Numbered from the stretch's first letter, positions 37,044-46,101 are shown. The stretch: 64,000 nt of DNA from Pseudomonas brassicacearum subsp. neoaurantiaca (GCF_013608025.1 NZ_VDLV01000044.1:131355-195354); one strand, 5' to 3'. Made by a program: numbers and translations. Notes: generated by a model not told the origin, from the letters alone.

Positions 37044-37109
37044 AAGCCCATCGAGGCGTCGATTTCAGCTTTGTTCGATAAAGCTGCGCAGTATCCGCTT
37101 AGTGGGCTT
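37044..37109 (+). promoter_or_regulatory. Nested hairpin between the two flp genes
   Basis: An outer inverted pair AAGCCCA (37044-37050) / TGGGCTT (37103-37109) encloses an inner perfect hairpin CAGCTTT-GTTCGAT-AAAGCTG (37066-37086). It could be an mRNA stability element or partial terminator that sets different levels of the two pilins. This is visual pairing only. Confidence 0.45.
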
Positions 37110-37159
37110 TGCCTGTTCTTTGTTGCCAATTTTGCTACCGCTGAAGTGAGGTAAAGAAG

Positions 37160-37354
37160 ATGAAACTTCAAACATTCAGAACTTCGATAGCCAAGTTCTT
37201 AAATGATGAAGACGGCCTGACCATTGTGGAATACGCCGTGGCCGGGGGACTGGTAACGGTGGCGGTTGCCGCGATGTTCGTTCTATTGGGCGGTGAGGTG
37301 AACGCTCGAATTACCGCGCTCTGTGCCGCGGTCAAAGGTGCTGCTTGCACTTAA
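37160..37354 (+). CDS. flp: Flp-type pilin 2
   Basis: A 64-residue paralogue of the preceding pilin. The mature regions are nearly the same (LTIVEYAVAGG, VAVAAMFVLLGG, then ITALCAAVKGAACT), while the leader differs (TFRTSIAKFLNDEDG) and EVNAR replaces AVNTR. GAGGTAAAGAAG precedes the ATG. The two genes look like a tandem duplication. They may co-assemble, or one may be a reserve copy. Followed 22 bp later by the prepilin peptidase gene. Confidence 0.95.
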   Translation: MKLQTFRTSIAKFLNDEDGLTIVEYAVAGGLVTVAVAAMFVLLGGEVNARITALCAAVKGAACT

Positions 37355-37376
37355 CCACCCCTTAGGGAGACGCATC

Positions 37377-37907
37377 ATGTCCATGGAATTGCTGATGTCG
37401 ACGGTACTGTTGCTAGGACTGCTGGGTGTGGCGGTGGTGAGCGACCTGCGTCGCCACCGCATCCCCAACACGCTGGTCCTGTTGGGCCTGGCCCTGGGAT
37501 TGGCCAGCCAGGCTTATATCGGCGGGATCGGCGGGCTGGGCGACGGCCTGTTGGGCATGCTGATCTGTTTCGCGCTGTTCCTGCCCATGTATGCCCTCGG
37601 TGGCATGGCCGCTGGTGACGTCAAGCTGATGACAATGGTCGGCAGTTTCCTGCCCTTTCATTTCGCACTGTGGGCGGCGCTGTTCAGCCTGATCGCTGGC
37701 GGCGTGTGCGGTTTCCTGATTGTCCTGGCCCGCGGCCAGTTGCTCCAGACCTTGCAGCGCTACTGGTTGAGCGTCCGGGCCCAGGCTTATCTGGCACCGG
37801 CGTCGGATGAAGTGGCCGGCAAACCCTTTCCTTACTCGATTGCGATCCTGATCGGCACTTTGAACAGCGTTTACTGGCAGTTGGTTGCCGGTGGCTGGGG
37901 AGTCTAG
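37377..37907 (+). CDS. fppA: Flp prepilin peptidase (TadV/FppA)
   Basis: A 176-residue polytopic inner-membrane aspartic protease (A24 family) that removes the leader of Flp-type pilins. The two catalytic Asp are visible: VVSDLRRHRIPN near residue 21 and the GxGD-like MAAGDVKLM near residue 80. It has about five to six hydrophobic helices and lacks the methyltransferase region of PilD, as expected for TadV. The start at 37377 has GGGAGA upstream and gives MSMELLMS. Located between the pilins and the AAA+ ATPase gene. Confidence 0.92.
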   Translation: MSMELLMSTVLLLGLLGVAVVSDLRRHRIPNTLVLLGLALGLASQAYIGGIGGLGDGLLGMLICFALFLPMYALGGMAAGDVKLMTMVGSFLPFHFALWAALFSLIAGGVCGFLIVLARGQLLQTLQRYWLSVRAQAYLAPASDEVAGKPFPYSIAILIGTLNSVYWQLVAGGWGV

Positions 37908-37909
37908 TC

Positions 37910-39238
37910 ATGCACGTCATCAACGATAGCGATGCCTACCCCAGCGAACGGGAAGCCGTGCAACGCCTGGCGCCTCAACCGAGTTCGATACGCGACACCG
38001 GCCTGACGGACAGTTTCCTCGGCGAACTGGTGTGCAAACACCTGCACGACGCCGGTGTGCTGGACATGTCGCGGCTGGTGGAGCGCCTGGCCCTGACCGG
38101 CGCGGTGCTTGAAGAAGTCCTGGCGTTCCTGCGCAAGGACGGTCGCGTCGAAGTGCTGGGTCAGTTGGGACAAACCGGCGGACAAACGCTGCGCTATGGC
38201 CTCACAGAACGCGGCCGCAGTTCCGCCCGCGACGCCTTGGCCCGCAGCGGCTACATCGGCGCCGCGCCGTTTCCGGTCAGCACCTACCGCTCGCTGATCA
38301 AGATCCAGACCATCCACCACGGTCGCATCACCGCCAAGGACATGAACCACGCCCTGGCTGGCATGGTGCTCAGCCAAGGCATGCTCGATCAATTGGGCGT
38401 CGCGCTCAATTCCGGCCGGGCAATCATGATCTACGGCCCGGCCGGCACCGGCAAAACCTATGTCAGCAGCCGTCTGATCCGGTTGTTCGCCGAGGCCATC
38501 TGGGTGCCCCACGCCATTGTCATCAACGAGTCGGTGATCGAAATCTACGACCCGCAGGTGCATCAGCGCCTGGATGACAGCAGCCAAACGAACAACCTGA
38601 TGCTCAACGAAGGCATCGACCGTCGACTGTTGTGCTGCAAACGCCCGATCGTCATCACCGGCGGCGAGTTGAGCATGGAACAGCTGGACGTGCGCTACGA
38701 CCCGTTCACCCGGCAATACCAGGCGGCCCTGCAACTCAAGGCCAGCAACGGCCTGTTCATCATCGACGACATGGGTCGCCAGCGCATGGCCCCGGCCGAG
38801 CTGCTCAATCGCTGGATCGTGCCGATGGAAGAAAAGCGCGACTTCATCAACCTGGGCGGCGGGCGGCACTGCGAGCTGCCGTTCGACCTGGTGCTGGTGT
38901 TCTCCACCAACCTCAATCCCCTCGAATTGGCCGACGAGGCCTTCCTGCGGCGCATTGGCTACAAAGTCCAGTTCGGCTACCTCAAGCCCGAGGATTACGA
39001 GCGCATCTGGCGCCAGGAGTGCGAACGCCTGGGCATCCCGTATGACCCGCTGCTGGTGCGCTATGTGCTGCAACGGCTGTATGCAAGCGAAGGCATGCCA
39101 CTGGTGCCTTGCCATCCCCGCGACCTGTTGAACATGGCGCTCGACCGCCAGCGTTACCTGGGCGGTTCCGGGCCCCTGTCGCCGCAAGAGCTGGAATGGG
39201 CCTGGCACAACTACTTCGTTCAGCTCGACTTCCTTTGA
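37910..39238 (+). CDS. AAA+ ATPase associated with the Flp/Tad locus, role unknown
   Basis: 442 residues, not one of the standard Tad components. The N-terminal 120 residues look like a winged-helix segment (FLGELVCKHLHDAGVLD, then LRYGLTERGRS). An AAA+ module follows with Walker A GPAGTGKT near residue 180 and Walker B LFIIDDMG near residue 283. A sensor-like Asn in FSTNL (about 330), an FLRR arginine stretch (about 345) and a helical C-terminus are also visible. Three bases separate it from the prepilin peptidase gene and 15 from rcpC, so it is in the pilus operon. It might be a DNA-binding remodelling ATPase or an assembly factor; the sequence alone does not decide. Confidence 0.75.
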   Translation: MHVINDSDAYPSEREAVQRLAPQPSSIRDTGLTDSFLGELVCKHLHDAGVLDMSRLVERLALTGAVLEEVLAFLRKDGRVEVLGQLGQTGGQTLRYGLTERGRSSARDALARSGYIGAAPFPVSTYRSLIKIQTIHHGRITAKDMNHALAGMVLSQGMLDQLGVALNSGRAIMIYGPAGTGKTYVSSRLIRLFAEAIWVPHAIVINESVIEIYDPQVHQRLDDSSQTNNLMLNEGIDRRLLCCKRPIVITGGELSMEQLDVRYDPFTRQYQAALQLKASNGLFIIDDMGRQRMAPAELLNRWIVPMEEKRDFINLGGGRHCELPFDLVLVFSTNLNPLELADEAFLRRIGYKVQFGYLKPEDYERIWRQECERLGIPYDPLLVRYVLQRLYASEGMPLVPCHPRDLLNMALDRQRYLGGSGPLSPQELEWAWHNYFVQLDFL

Positions 39239-39253
39239 TCTGGAGATACCGAC

Positions 39254-40069
39254 ATGAGCTCTCGTACGCTTCCGCTGATAGGCGTTTCCCTGGTAATGGG
39301 CCTTGGTGCCGCATGGATGGCTGACTCCTGGCTGAGCGCGCGACTCAACGCGACCCCCGATGATCACTTGCGAAGCGTGGTGGTCGCGACGGTGGAAATT
39401 CCCTTCGGACAAATGGTCGAGGCCCAGCAGGTCACGACCGTGCGCATGCCCATGGACACAATTCCGGACGATGCTTTCGACAGCAGCGAAAAGGCTGTGG
39501 GCAAGATCGCCACGTTCGACATCCTGCGTGGCGACATCGTGCGCGGTGCTCGTTTGAGCGAGCACCTGGGTGGCAGCACCCTGGCCTCGCTGATCGCGCC
39601 TGACAAGCGGGCGATATCGGTGCGCGTGGATGATGTGGTCGGTGTCGGTGGCTTCCTGCTGCCAGGCAACCGGGTCGATGTGCTGGCGACCAAGACCACC
39701 AGCGCCGGCAGCAACAACGCCACATCCCGAACCCTCCTCGAAAATCTGCGAGTGCTGGCGGTGGACCAGACCGCGGGCACCGACAAGACGCAACCGGTGG
39801 TGGTGCGGGCCGTGACACTGGAAATGTCCGCCAGCGAAGCGGAACTGCTGGTCACCGCACAGACCGAAGGCAAGCTGCAACTGGCACTGCGCAATCCCTT
39901 GAACCTCGAGAAAAAAGCCGTGACCGTCGCGCCGCCAGCCCCTGCGCCGGTCATGGCGGTGGCCGCCGCTCCGGTGCCAAGGCCAATGGTGCAACGCAGC
40001 GTTCGGCCTCAGGGCGGCGCGATCACGCTGATCCGTGGCGTTGAAAGCAGCGTGATCAATGTCCGCTAG
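39254..40069 (+). CDS. rcpC: Tad pilus assembly protein RcpC/CpaB
   Basis: 271 residues. One N-terminal membrane segment (LIGVSLVMGLGAAWMADSW) is followed by a SAF-type beta-clip domain at about 40-105 (VVVATVEIPFGQMVEAQQV, then ILRGDIVRGARL). A CpaB/RcpC domain follows to about residue 215 (DDVVGVGGFLLPGNRVDVL). The Ala/Pro-rich tail ends after IRGVESSVINV. RcpC is a periplasmic partner of the RcpA secretin. Here it is in the rightward operon while the secretin gene is on the other strand 9 kb away. Confidence 0.9.
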   Translation: MSSRTLPLIGVSLVMGLGAAWMADSWLSARLNATPDDHLRSVVVATVEIPFGQMVEAQQVTTVRMPMDTIPDDAFDSSEKAVGKIATFDILRGDIVRGARLSEHLGGSTLASLIAPDKRAISVRVDDVVGVGGFLLPGNRVDVLATKTTSAGSNNATSRTLLENLRVLAVDQTAGTDKTQPVVVRAVTLEMSASEAELLVTAQTEGKLQLALRNPLNLEKKAVTVAPPAPAPVMAVAAAPVPRPMVQRSVRPQGGAITLIRGVESSVINVR

Positions 40070-40138
40070 ATGACTTCCCCATCCCGGGCCCACTAGGGCA
40101 GGGCGATACCGATCCTCAACGCTGTAGATGAGGGCTCG

Positions 40139-41476
40139 ATGATGAATGCCAAGATCCGGCAGCCGTTGACGCTGCCACGACGCCAGGGAGGGGCGGTAAG
40201 TGTACTGATGGTGATCGCCATGGCGGCCATTGCGATGACGGCGGCGTTGGCCCTGGACGGCGGTCATATGCTGCTGAACAAGACCCGCCTGCAAAACGCG
40301 GTGGATGCCGCGGCCCTGGGGGGCGCCAAGACCCTGAGCCAGGTCAAGGGCAGCATGAACATGGCCAGCACGACCCGCACGGCGGCCCTGGATACGCTGA
40401 GCAGAAATGCCAGCGCCGCGGGCAACACGGAACTGGCCACTGCCGTCGCTGGCAATCCGGGCACGTTTGCCGTGGTTGAATTGTCCAGCAGCGTCTACGG
40501 CCCATTCTCATACCCCGGCCCCAGCGACGCCAAGTACGTGCGGGTGTCGGTGGCTAACTATCAACTCAACGGTTTTTTCTGGAGCTTCGTCCAGTCGATG
40601 GGCAGCGGTGGCCTGGGCAGCAAAGCCGTGGCGGCCATCGCCACCGCCGGGCCCAGCCCAACTTCGCCTTGCGACGTGGCGCCCCTGATGGTCTGTGGCG
40701 ATCCTGGTCAATATGACCCGTCTGCCGGGAATTTCTGGAGCTATCACTTCGGCGACCTGGTGGTGCTGAAAACGGCGGCGGGAAACACCTCACCCATCGG
40801 ACCGGGTAATTTCCAACTGCTCGATTTTGGCTCCGGCGGCAGTTCGGTGCGTGAGGACCTGGCCGGCGGAGGTACGGTTTGCCGCGCCGTCGGGGATAAC
40901 GTCCAGACTTCCCCAGGCAACACAGTGGGGCCAGCTTCCCAGGGCTTGAACACGCGCTTTGGCATCTACAACGGCCCGGTCAGTGCATCCAACTATCCAC
41001 CGGACCTGGTCACCTCTTCGAGCTCGCCAGCGATGGTCTACAACGACACGCTTTCCCAGGCGCAATACAAAGGCCAGCCCGTCACGTCGAGTGGCGGTGA
41101 CCTGTCGGCGGGCGGCGAGGCGATAGCGGACTACAACGATTGGCGCACCCAGGTCGCCGCCTGCGTGGGCGGGAGTGGCAGTGGCTGCCAAAGCAACGGC
41201 GTCTTCGAGCGCCGGATGCTGAAAATCGTGGTGGGCAATTGCACCGGCAAACAGGGCGGCTCAAGCACTATTCCCGTGCTGGGTTTCGGCTGCTACTTCG
41301 TCGTACAGCCGATGAACGGCGGCGGTACCCAGTCGCAGATATTCGGTCAGTTCGTCCACGAATGCGAAGGCGACAACGTGCCTGGCCCGACACCCAGCAG
41401 CGACGCCGGGCCGCAGATCATCCAGCTCTACAAAACCTATATCAATGGCAGCGGCACGCCGAGCACAGACTCGTAG
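40139..41476 (+). CDS. tadG: TadG-like Flp pilus assembly protein
   Basis: 445 residues with an N-terminal TadE/G-type hydrophobic helix (VSVLMVIAMAAIAMTAALAL, about 20-40) followed by DGGHMLLNKTRLQNAVDAAALGGAK. That is the conserved Tad_N segment after the helix. The rest is a large periplasmic region rich in Gly/Ser/Asn with many Cys (for example CDVAPLMVCGD and VVGNCTGKQGG), suggesting disulphides. TadG proteins anchor or support the pilus at the envelope. ATG 40139 and ATG 40142 are adjacent; GAGGG precedes them. Followed by two TadE/F-type genes. Confidence 0.85.
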   Translation: MMNAKIRQPLTLPRRQGGAVSVLMVIAMAAIAMTAALALDGGHMLLNKTRLQNAVDAAALGGAKTLSQVKGSMNMASTTRTAALDTLSRNASAAGNTELATAVAGNPGTFAVVELSSSVYGPFSYPGPSDAKYVRVSVANYQLNGFFWSFVQSMGSGGLGSKAVAAIATAGPSPTSPCDVAPLMVCGDPGQYDPSAGNFWSYHFGDLVVLKTAAGNTSPIGPGNFQLLDFGSGGSSVREDLAGGGTVCRAVGDNVQTSPGNTVGPASQGLNTRFGIYNGPVSASNYPPDLVTSSSSPAMVYNDTLSQAQYKGQPVTSSGGDLSAGGEAIADYNDWRTQVAACVGGSGSGCQSNGVFERRMLKIVVGNCTGKQGGSSTIPVLGFGCYFVVQPMNGGGTQSQIFGQFVHECEGDNVPGPTPSSDAGPQIIQLYKTYINGSGTPSTDS

Positions 41477-41484
41477 GAGGCGTC

Positions 41485-41964
41485 ATGAAACTTGCCCCGT
41501 TCAAATCACCCCGGGCCCAGCAAGGCGTCGCACTGGTGGAGTTCACCCTGGTGCTGCCGGTGTTGCTGTTGCTGTTACTGGCCTTCGGCGAGTTCGGTCG
41601 CATGCTGTACCAATACAACGTGCTGTTGCAGGCCAGCCGCGATGCCGACCGCTTCGTCGCCAGCCAGGCCTGGAATTCCACCCTTGGCGCGGTCTCCCTG
41701 AGCAGCGCGCTACAGACCCAGACGAAAAACGTCGCGGTGTATGGCGTGCCCAGCGCGTCCGGCACTGCCGTGGTGTCGGGCTTGACGACGGCGAACGTGC
41801 AGGTCGCCGCCGAGGGCACCAGCCATGTGCGCGTCACCATCACCTACACCTTCTGCCCGGTGATTGGCGCGGGCAGTTGCAGCGGGTCGATCCCCGGCTT
41901 TTTCGGCAGCGCCATTGCGCTGGGCATCCCGCTGGTGGCGACCACTGTCATGAGGGCGCTGTGA
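41485..41964 (+). CDS. TadE-like pseudopilin
   Basis: 159 residues with a pseudopilin-type start: a basic leader PFKSPRAQQG, then VALVEFTLVLPVLLLLLLAF with Glu at +5 and a strongly hydrophobic helix. TadE-type proteins are minor subunits processed by the same peptidase as Flp. GGAGG lies 5 bp before the ATG at 41485, and the stop overlaps the start of the next gene (TGATG). Two Cys occur near the C-terminus (FCPVIGAGSC). Confidence 0.87.
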   Translation: MKLAPFKSPRAQQGVALVEFTLVLPVLLLLLLAFGEFGRMLYQYNVLLQASRDADRFVASQAWNSTLGAVSLSSALQTQTKNVAVYGVPSASGTAVVSGLTTANVQVAAEGTSHVRVTITYTFCPVIGAGSCSGSIPGFFGSAIALGIPLVATTVMRAL

Positions 41965-42458
41965 TGAATCGCAAGCAGATGCGCGGCACCTACATCGTCG
42001 AGTTCGCCTTCGTTGGCCTGCTGGTGTTTACCCTGCTGTTCGGTGTGCTGGAAATGGGCCGGTTGTACTTCACCGTCAACGCCCTCGATGAAGCCGCGCG
42101 GCGAGGAGCGCGCCTGGCGGCAGTGTGCAACATCAGCGATCCGGTGATCCTGCGCCGGGCGATTTTCAATGCCGCGACGGATTCAGGCACCAGCCAACTG
42201 ATCAGCAGCCTGGCTACCTCGAACCTGGTGCTGACTTACCTGGACGTCGACGGTGCCGTGGTCGCAAACCCCGGCGATACCTCTGGCAGCACGGGTTTCC
42301 GAGCCATCCGCTATGTCCAGCTGAGCCTGCAGAATTTCGTTTTCAACTTGTTCATTCCCGGACTGGGCGTGCCCATTACCTTGCCCACCTTCAGGGCAAC
42401 CTTGCCACGCGAAAGCCTAGGGCGTCATTCCGATTCAGGGGAGATCACACCATGCTGA
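41964..42458 (+). CDS. TadE/TadF-like pseudopilin
   Basis: 164 residues with leader MNRKQMRG, then TYIVEFAFVGLLVFTLLFGV, again Glu at +5 followed by a long hydrophobic helix and EMGRLYFTVNALDEAARRGAR, the conserved TadE family continuation. It is the second minor pseudopilin, overlapping its upstream neighbour by one base and the following tadZ by 7 bp, so the genes are translationally coupled. TadE and TadF cannot be told apart with confidence here. Confidence 0.85.
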   Translation: MNRKQMRGTYIVEFAFVGLLVFTLLFGVLEMGRLYFTVNALDEAARRGARLAAVCNISDPVILRRAIFNAATDSGTSQLISSLATSNLVLTYLDVDGAVVANPGDTSGSTGFRAIRYVQLSLQNFVFNLFIPGLGVPITLPTFRATLPRESLGRHSDSGEITPC

Positions 42459-43672
42459 ACACCCGGGAAACTCCGCTCACAAGCGCCACCGGCAAGGCCG
42501 GGCTGCGCATATTGATCAGCAGCCGTGATGCCGCGTCGTTGCGCGATCTGCAGTGCGTCTGCCAGCGCATGCCTGGCCTTGAAGTGAGCACACGCCTGGT
42601 CAGCAACGGCCATGTCGATCCGCTCTACGGCCTGGACCGGATGCCCGATCTGTTGCTGTTGCGGGTCAGCCATCTGTGGCGCGAGGAGCTGTCGGCGCTG
42701 CTGCAACGTCCGGCTCACGAACGCCCGCCGATGCTCGTCTGCGGTCTGTTGGGCGAGCAGGAAGGCATGCGCCTGGCGATGCAGGCCGGTGCGCGGGACG
42801 TGTTGCCCGAACCTTTCGCCGATACCGAACTGGTGGCTGCCCTGAATCGCCTGGTGGCGGAAGTGCGCCTCGGCAATGGGAACGAGGGCAAGTTGGTCGC
42901 GGTGATCAGCGCCAAGGGCGGCTCCGGCGGCACGCTGGTGGCATGCAACCTGGCCCAGCAACTCAGCGCCCGGTCAGGCAATACCTTGTTGCTGGACATG
43001 GACCTGCAGTTCGGCAGCGTGACCCATTACCTGGATGTCGCCCAATCCCACAGCCACCTGGAAGTGCTGCAACAAGTCGAGGACATGGACAGCGTGGCAT
43101 TGCGAGGCTTCTGCAGTCACTTCAGCCCGACCTTGCATGTGTTGGGTGGCCGCGCCGGCGAATTGTGCCTGCCCCAGGATGCCCAGCCGGAGCAGCTCGA
43201 CGCACTCTTGCAACTGGCCCGCACCAGCTATGACTGGATTGTGGTGGACTTGCCCCGGCAGATCGATCACCTCACCGGCTCCGTCCTTGAACAGGTGGAC
43301 CGGGTCTACGTGGTGGTGCAACAGAGCGTCAGTCACCTGCGTGACGCCAGCGCCCTGGTGCGGATCCTTCGTGAAGACCTCGGCGTGCGCGGCGACCAGT
43401 TGCAGATCGTGGTCAACCGCTACGACAAGACCGCCGCGGTCAGTCTGAAGGACATCGGCGAAGCCCTGCGTTGCCCGAATATTTCGAAACTGCCCAATGA
43501 CTTCAACCTGGTCAGCCAGAGTCAGAACACTGGCGTGCCATTGGGGCTGCATGCACCAAAGGCGGCCATCACCGCCGCGTTGCGCGATTTGACCGAAGAC
43601 CTGGTCGGTCACCAGATGGCGGCAGGCAAAGGCCTGCTCAAACGCGCCTTCAACCGTTTCTTCGGGGGATGA
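42452..43672 (+). CDS. tadZ: TadZ/CpaE pilus localization ATPase
   Basis: 406 residues. The N-terminal part (about 15-140) is an atypical receiver domain (LRILISSRDAASLRDLQ). The remainder is a ParA/MinD-like ATPase beginning LVAVISAKGGSGGTLVACNL. The deviant Walker A keeps the signature Lys (AKGG) but has Gly where the second Lys of KGGxGKT normally sits. TadZ proteins are described as atypical ATPases that place the pilus machinery at a cell pole. The conserved DMDLQFG and VVDLPRQ segments are present. It lies between the pseudopilins and tadA. Confidence 0.9.
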   Translation: MLNTRETPLTSATGKAGLRILISSRDAASLRDLQCVCQRMPGLEVSTRLVSNGHVDPLYGLDRMPDLLLLRVSHLWREELSALLQRPAHERPPMLVCGLLGEQEGMRLAMQAGARDVLPEPFADTELVAALNRLVAEVRLGNGNEGKLVAVISAKGGSGGTLVACNLAQQLSARSGNTLLLDMDLQFGSVTHYLDVAQSHSHLEVLQQVEDMDSVALRGFCSHFSPTLHVLGGRAGELCLPQDAQPEQLDALLQLARTSYDWIVVDLPRQIDHLTGSVLEQVDRVYVVVQQSVSHLRDASALVRILREDLGVRGDQLQIVVNRYDKTAAVSLKDIGEALRCPNISKLPNDFNLVSQSQNTGVPLGLHAPKAAITAALRDLTEDLVGHQMAAGKGLLKRAFNRFFGG

Positions 43673-43675
43673 CCC

Positions 43676-45118
43676 ATGATCAGCGACTTCCGCAACCGCT
43701 TGCGCAAACAGCCCGGCAAAACCGGCGCTTCAGTGGCCGCCCAGCAAGGTGACGGCCAGCCAGACTCGGCCGAAGAGTTGATGGCCTGGGAGCACGCCGT
43801 TCCCGATGTGCCTTATGAAACCCGCACCCAGGTCACCCCGGTGGAAGCCGAGTGGCGGGAAAAGATCTACCAGCAGTTGCTCAAGGTGATGGACCTGTCC
43901 TTGCTCGATGCCCTCGAACAAGTCGAGGCCACGCGGCAGATCCGCGATATTTGCCAGCGCTTGCTGGAAGAACATTCGGCGCCGGTGAGTACAGCCAGCC
44001 GGCAGTTGATCATCAAGCAGATCACCGATGAAGTACTGGGGCTCGGCCCGTTGGAACCGCTGCTGGCCGACCACAGTGTGTCCGACATCCTGGTCAACGG
44101 TTTTGCCTCGGTCTATGTCGAACGCTTCGGCAAGCTGCAACGCACCGACGTGCGCTTCCGCGATGACCAGCATTTGCTGAACATCATCGACCGCATTGTT
44201 TCCAGCCTTGGGCGGCGCATCGACGAGTCTTCGCCGTTGGTGGACGCCCGGCTCAAGGACGGTTCGCGGGTCAACGCGATCATTCCGCCGCTGGCCATCG
44301 ATGGCCCGAGCATGTCGATCCGGCGCTTTGCCGTGGACCTGCTCAACACCGACAGCCTGATCCAGGTGGGCACCATGACGCCGGCCATTGCCTTGCTGCT
44401 CAAGGCTATCGTGCGCGGGCGCCTGAACGTGTTGATCTCCGGTGGGACCGGCAGCGGCAAGACCACCATGCTCAACGTGCTGTCGAGTTTCATCCCGCAT
44501 AACGAACGGATCGTCACCATCGAGGATTCGGCCGAACTGCAACTGCAACAACCCCACGTGGTGCGCCTGGAAACCCGGCCGTCGAACATCGAGGGGCGAG
44601 GCGAGGTGAGTCAGCGCGAGCTGGTGCGCAACAGCCTGCGGATGCGCCCGGATCGCATTGTCATCGGCGAGGTGCGTGGCGCCGAAGCGCTGGACATGCT
44701 CACGGCAATGAACACCGGCCACGACGGTTCGCTGACCACCATTCACGCCAACACCGCCCGCGATGCATTGGGTCGCGTCGAGAATATGGTGTCGATGACC
44801 GGGGCGACCTTTCCGATCAAGGCCATGCGTCAACAAATTGCCTCGGCCATCGATGTGGTGATCCAGTTGGAGCGTCAAGAAGACGGCAAGCGTCGCGTCA
44901 CCAGCATGCAAGAGATCAACGGCATGGAAGGGGAGGTCATCACCATGACCGAAATCTTCTCCTTTGCGCGCCACGGCATCGGTGAACACGGTGAGGTCTT
45001 GGGTGAGTACAAGCCCAGTGGAATGATCCCGGCCTTTCGCGATGTGCTGGCCAAGCGCGGTATCGAATTGCCGCTGAGCATGTTCCGGCCTGAATGGATG
45101 GAGGGCCGGCAGCCATGA
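43676..45118 (+). CDS. tadA: TadA/CpaF secretion ATPase
   Basis: A 480-residue GspE/VirB11-type hexameric ATPase that powers Flp pilus assembly at the inner membrane. It shows Walker A SGGTGSGKTT near residue 255, the Asp box VTIEDSAELQLQ, the Walker B region RPDRIVIGEVRGAEAL and the His box of TTIHANTARDALGR. The N-terminal about 90 residues are helical and less conserved. Its stop overlaps the tadB start (ATGA), indicating coupled translation. Confidence 0.95.
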   Translation: MISDFRNRLRKQPGKTGASVAAQQGDGQPDSAEELMAWEHAVPDVPYETRTQVTPVEAEWREKIYQQLLKVMDLSLLDALEQVEATRQIRDICQRLLEEHSAPVSTASRQLIIKQITDEVLGLGPLEPLLADHSVSDILVNGFASVYVERFGKLQRTDVRFRDDQHLLNIIDRIVSSLGRRIDESSPLVDARLKDGSRVNAIIPPLAIDGPSMSIRRFAVDLLNTDSLIQVGTMTPAIALLLKAIVRGRLNVLISGGTGSGKTTMLNVLSSFIPHNERIVTIEDSAELQLQQPHVVRLETRPSNIEGRGEVSQRELVRNSLRMRPDRIVIGEVRGAEALDMLTAMNTGHDGSLTTIHANTARDALGRVENMVSMTGATFPIKAMRQQIASAIDVVIQLERQEDGKRRVTSMQEINGMEGEVITMTEIFSFARHGIGEHGEVLGEYKPSGMIPAFRDVLAKRGIELPLSMFRPEWMEGRQP

Positions 45119-46101
45119 AAGGTATCCCGGGCGAATTCATCCTTATCTTCCTTGGCATGGTGTTCATCGCCGTGTTCCTGCTGTCCCAGGGCGTGGTGGT
45201 GCCGGTGTTCGGCGAGGCCGGGAAAATGCGCAAGCGCATTCGCGGTCGCCTGCACGTCCTGGAGAAAGCTAATCACCTGCCCAACATGCAGACGGTACTG
45301 CGGCAGAAATACCTGACGCGCCTGTCTCCCCTGGAAGCCCGGCTGGAACAGCTGCCGTTCATGGCCAACCTGACCCAGTTGATCGAGCAGGCCGGCCATG
45401 AATACCGCGCCTACCGGGTGATGCTGCTCGGCCTGGCCATTGGCGCCGCGATGGGTGCCTTGGTGTTGATGGTCTGGCCGATCTGGTGGGTGGCGCTGTT
45501 GGTGGCGTTTGCCATGACCTGGCTGCCGCTGCTGAAAATCATGCGCGATCGCAACAAGCGTTTTGCCGCCTTCGAGGAAGGTTTGCCAGACGCCCTGGAC
45601 GCCATGTGCCGGGCCTTGCGCGCCGGGCATCCGTTCAACGAAACCCTGCGCCTGGTCGCTGAGGAGCATAAGGGACCGGTGGCCCAGGAGTTCGGCATGA
45701 CCTTCTCCGACATCAACTATGGCAACGATGTGCGCAGGGCCATGCTGGGCCTGTTGGAGCGCATGCCGAGCATGACCGTAATGATGCTGGTGACGTCGAT
45801 CCTGATCCACCGCGAGACCGGCGGCAACCTGACCGAAGTGCTGGAGCGCCTGAGCCGGTTGATCCGCGGGCGTTTCCGTTTCCAGCGCAAGGTCCGGACG
45901 TTGTCGGCCGAAGGGCGGATGTCCGCCTGGGTGCTGGTGGCGATTCCTTTCGTGCTGGCGATCGCCATCGTGGTGACCAGCCCCAGTTACATGCCGGTAC
46001 TGGTCAATGACCCCATCGGCCACAAGCTGATATTTGGCGCGTTCTGCGCCATGTTGGTGGGGATTTTCTGGATCCGGAAGATCATCCGGATCCAGGTCTA
46101 A
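45115..46101 (+). CDS. tadB: TadB inner-membrane platform protein
   Basis: 328 residues with the GspF-type layout. One helix lies at the N-terminus (FILIFLGMVFIAVFLLSQGVV), two central helices around residues 100-140, and a cytoplasmic T2SSF domain carries FEEGLPDALDAMCRALRAGH (conserved F..LPDAL..M). Two C-terminal helices follow. It works with TadC as the platform for TadA. The chosen ATG 45115 overlaps the tadA stop; an upstream in-frame start at 45094 would lie inside tadA. Confidence 0.93.
   Translation: MKGIPGEFILIFLGMVFIAVFLLSQGVVVPVFGEAGKMRKRIRGRLHVLEKANHLPNMQTVLRQKYLTRLSPLEARLEQLPFMANLTQLIEQAGHEYRAYRVMLLGLAIGAAMGALVLMVWPIWWVALLVAFAMTWLPLLKIMRDRNKRFAAFEEGLPDALDAMCRALRAGHPFNETLRLVAEEHKGPVAQEFGMTFSDINYGNDVRRAMLGLLERMPSMTVMMLVTSILIHRETGGNLTEVLERLSRLIRGRFRFQRKVRTLSAEGRMSAWVLVAIPFVLAIAIVVTSPSYMPVLVNDPIGHKLIFGAFCAMLVGIFWIRKIIRIQV

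Noticed and set aside
37904..40294. A 796-codon leftward open frame across the AAA+ and rcpC genes
   Set aside because: His/Gln-rich mirror frame; the opposite strand encodes AAA+ and RcpC proteins with clear motifs and ribosome sites.
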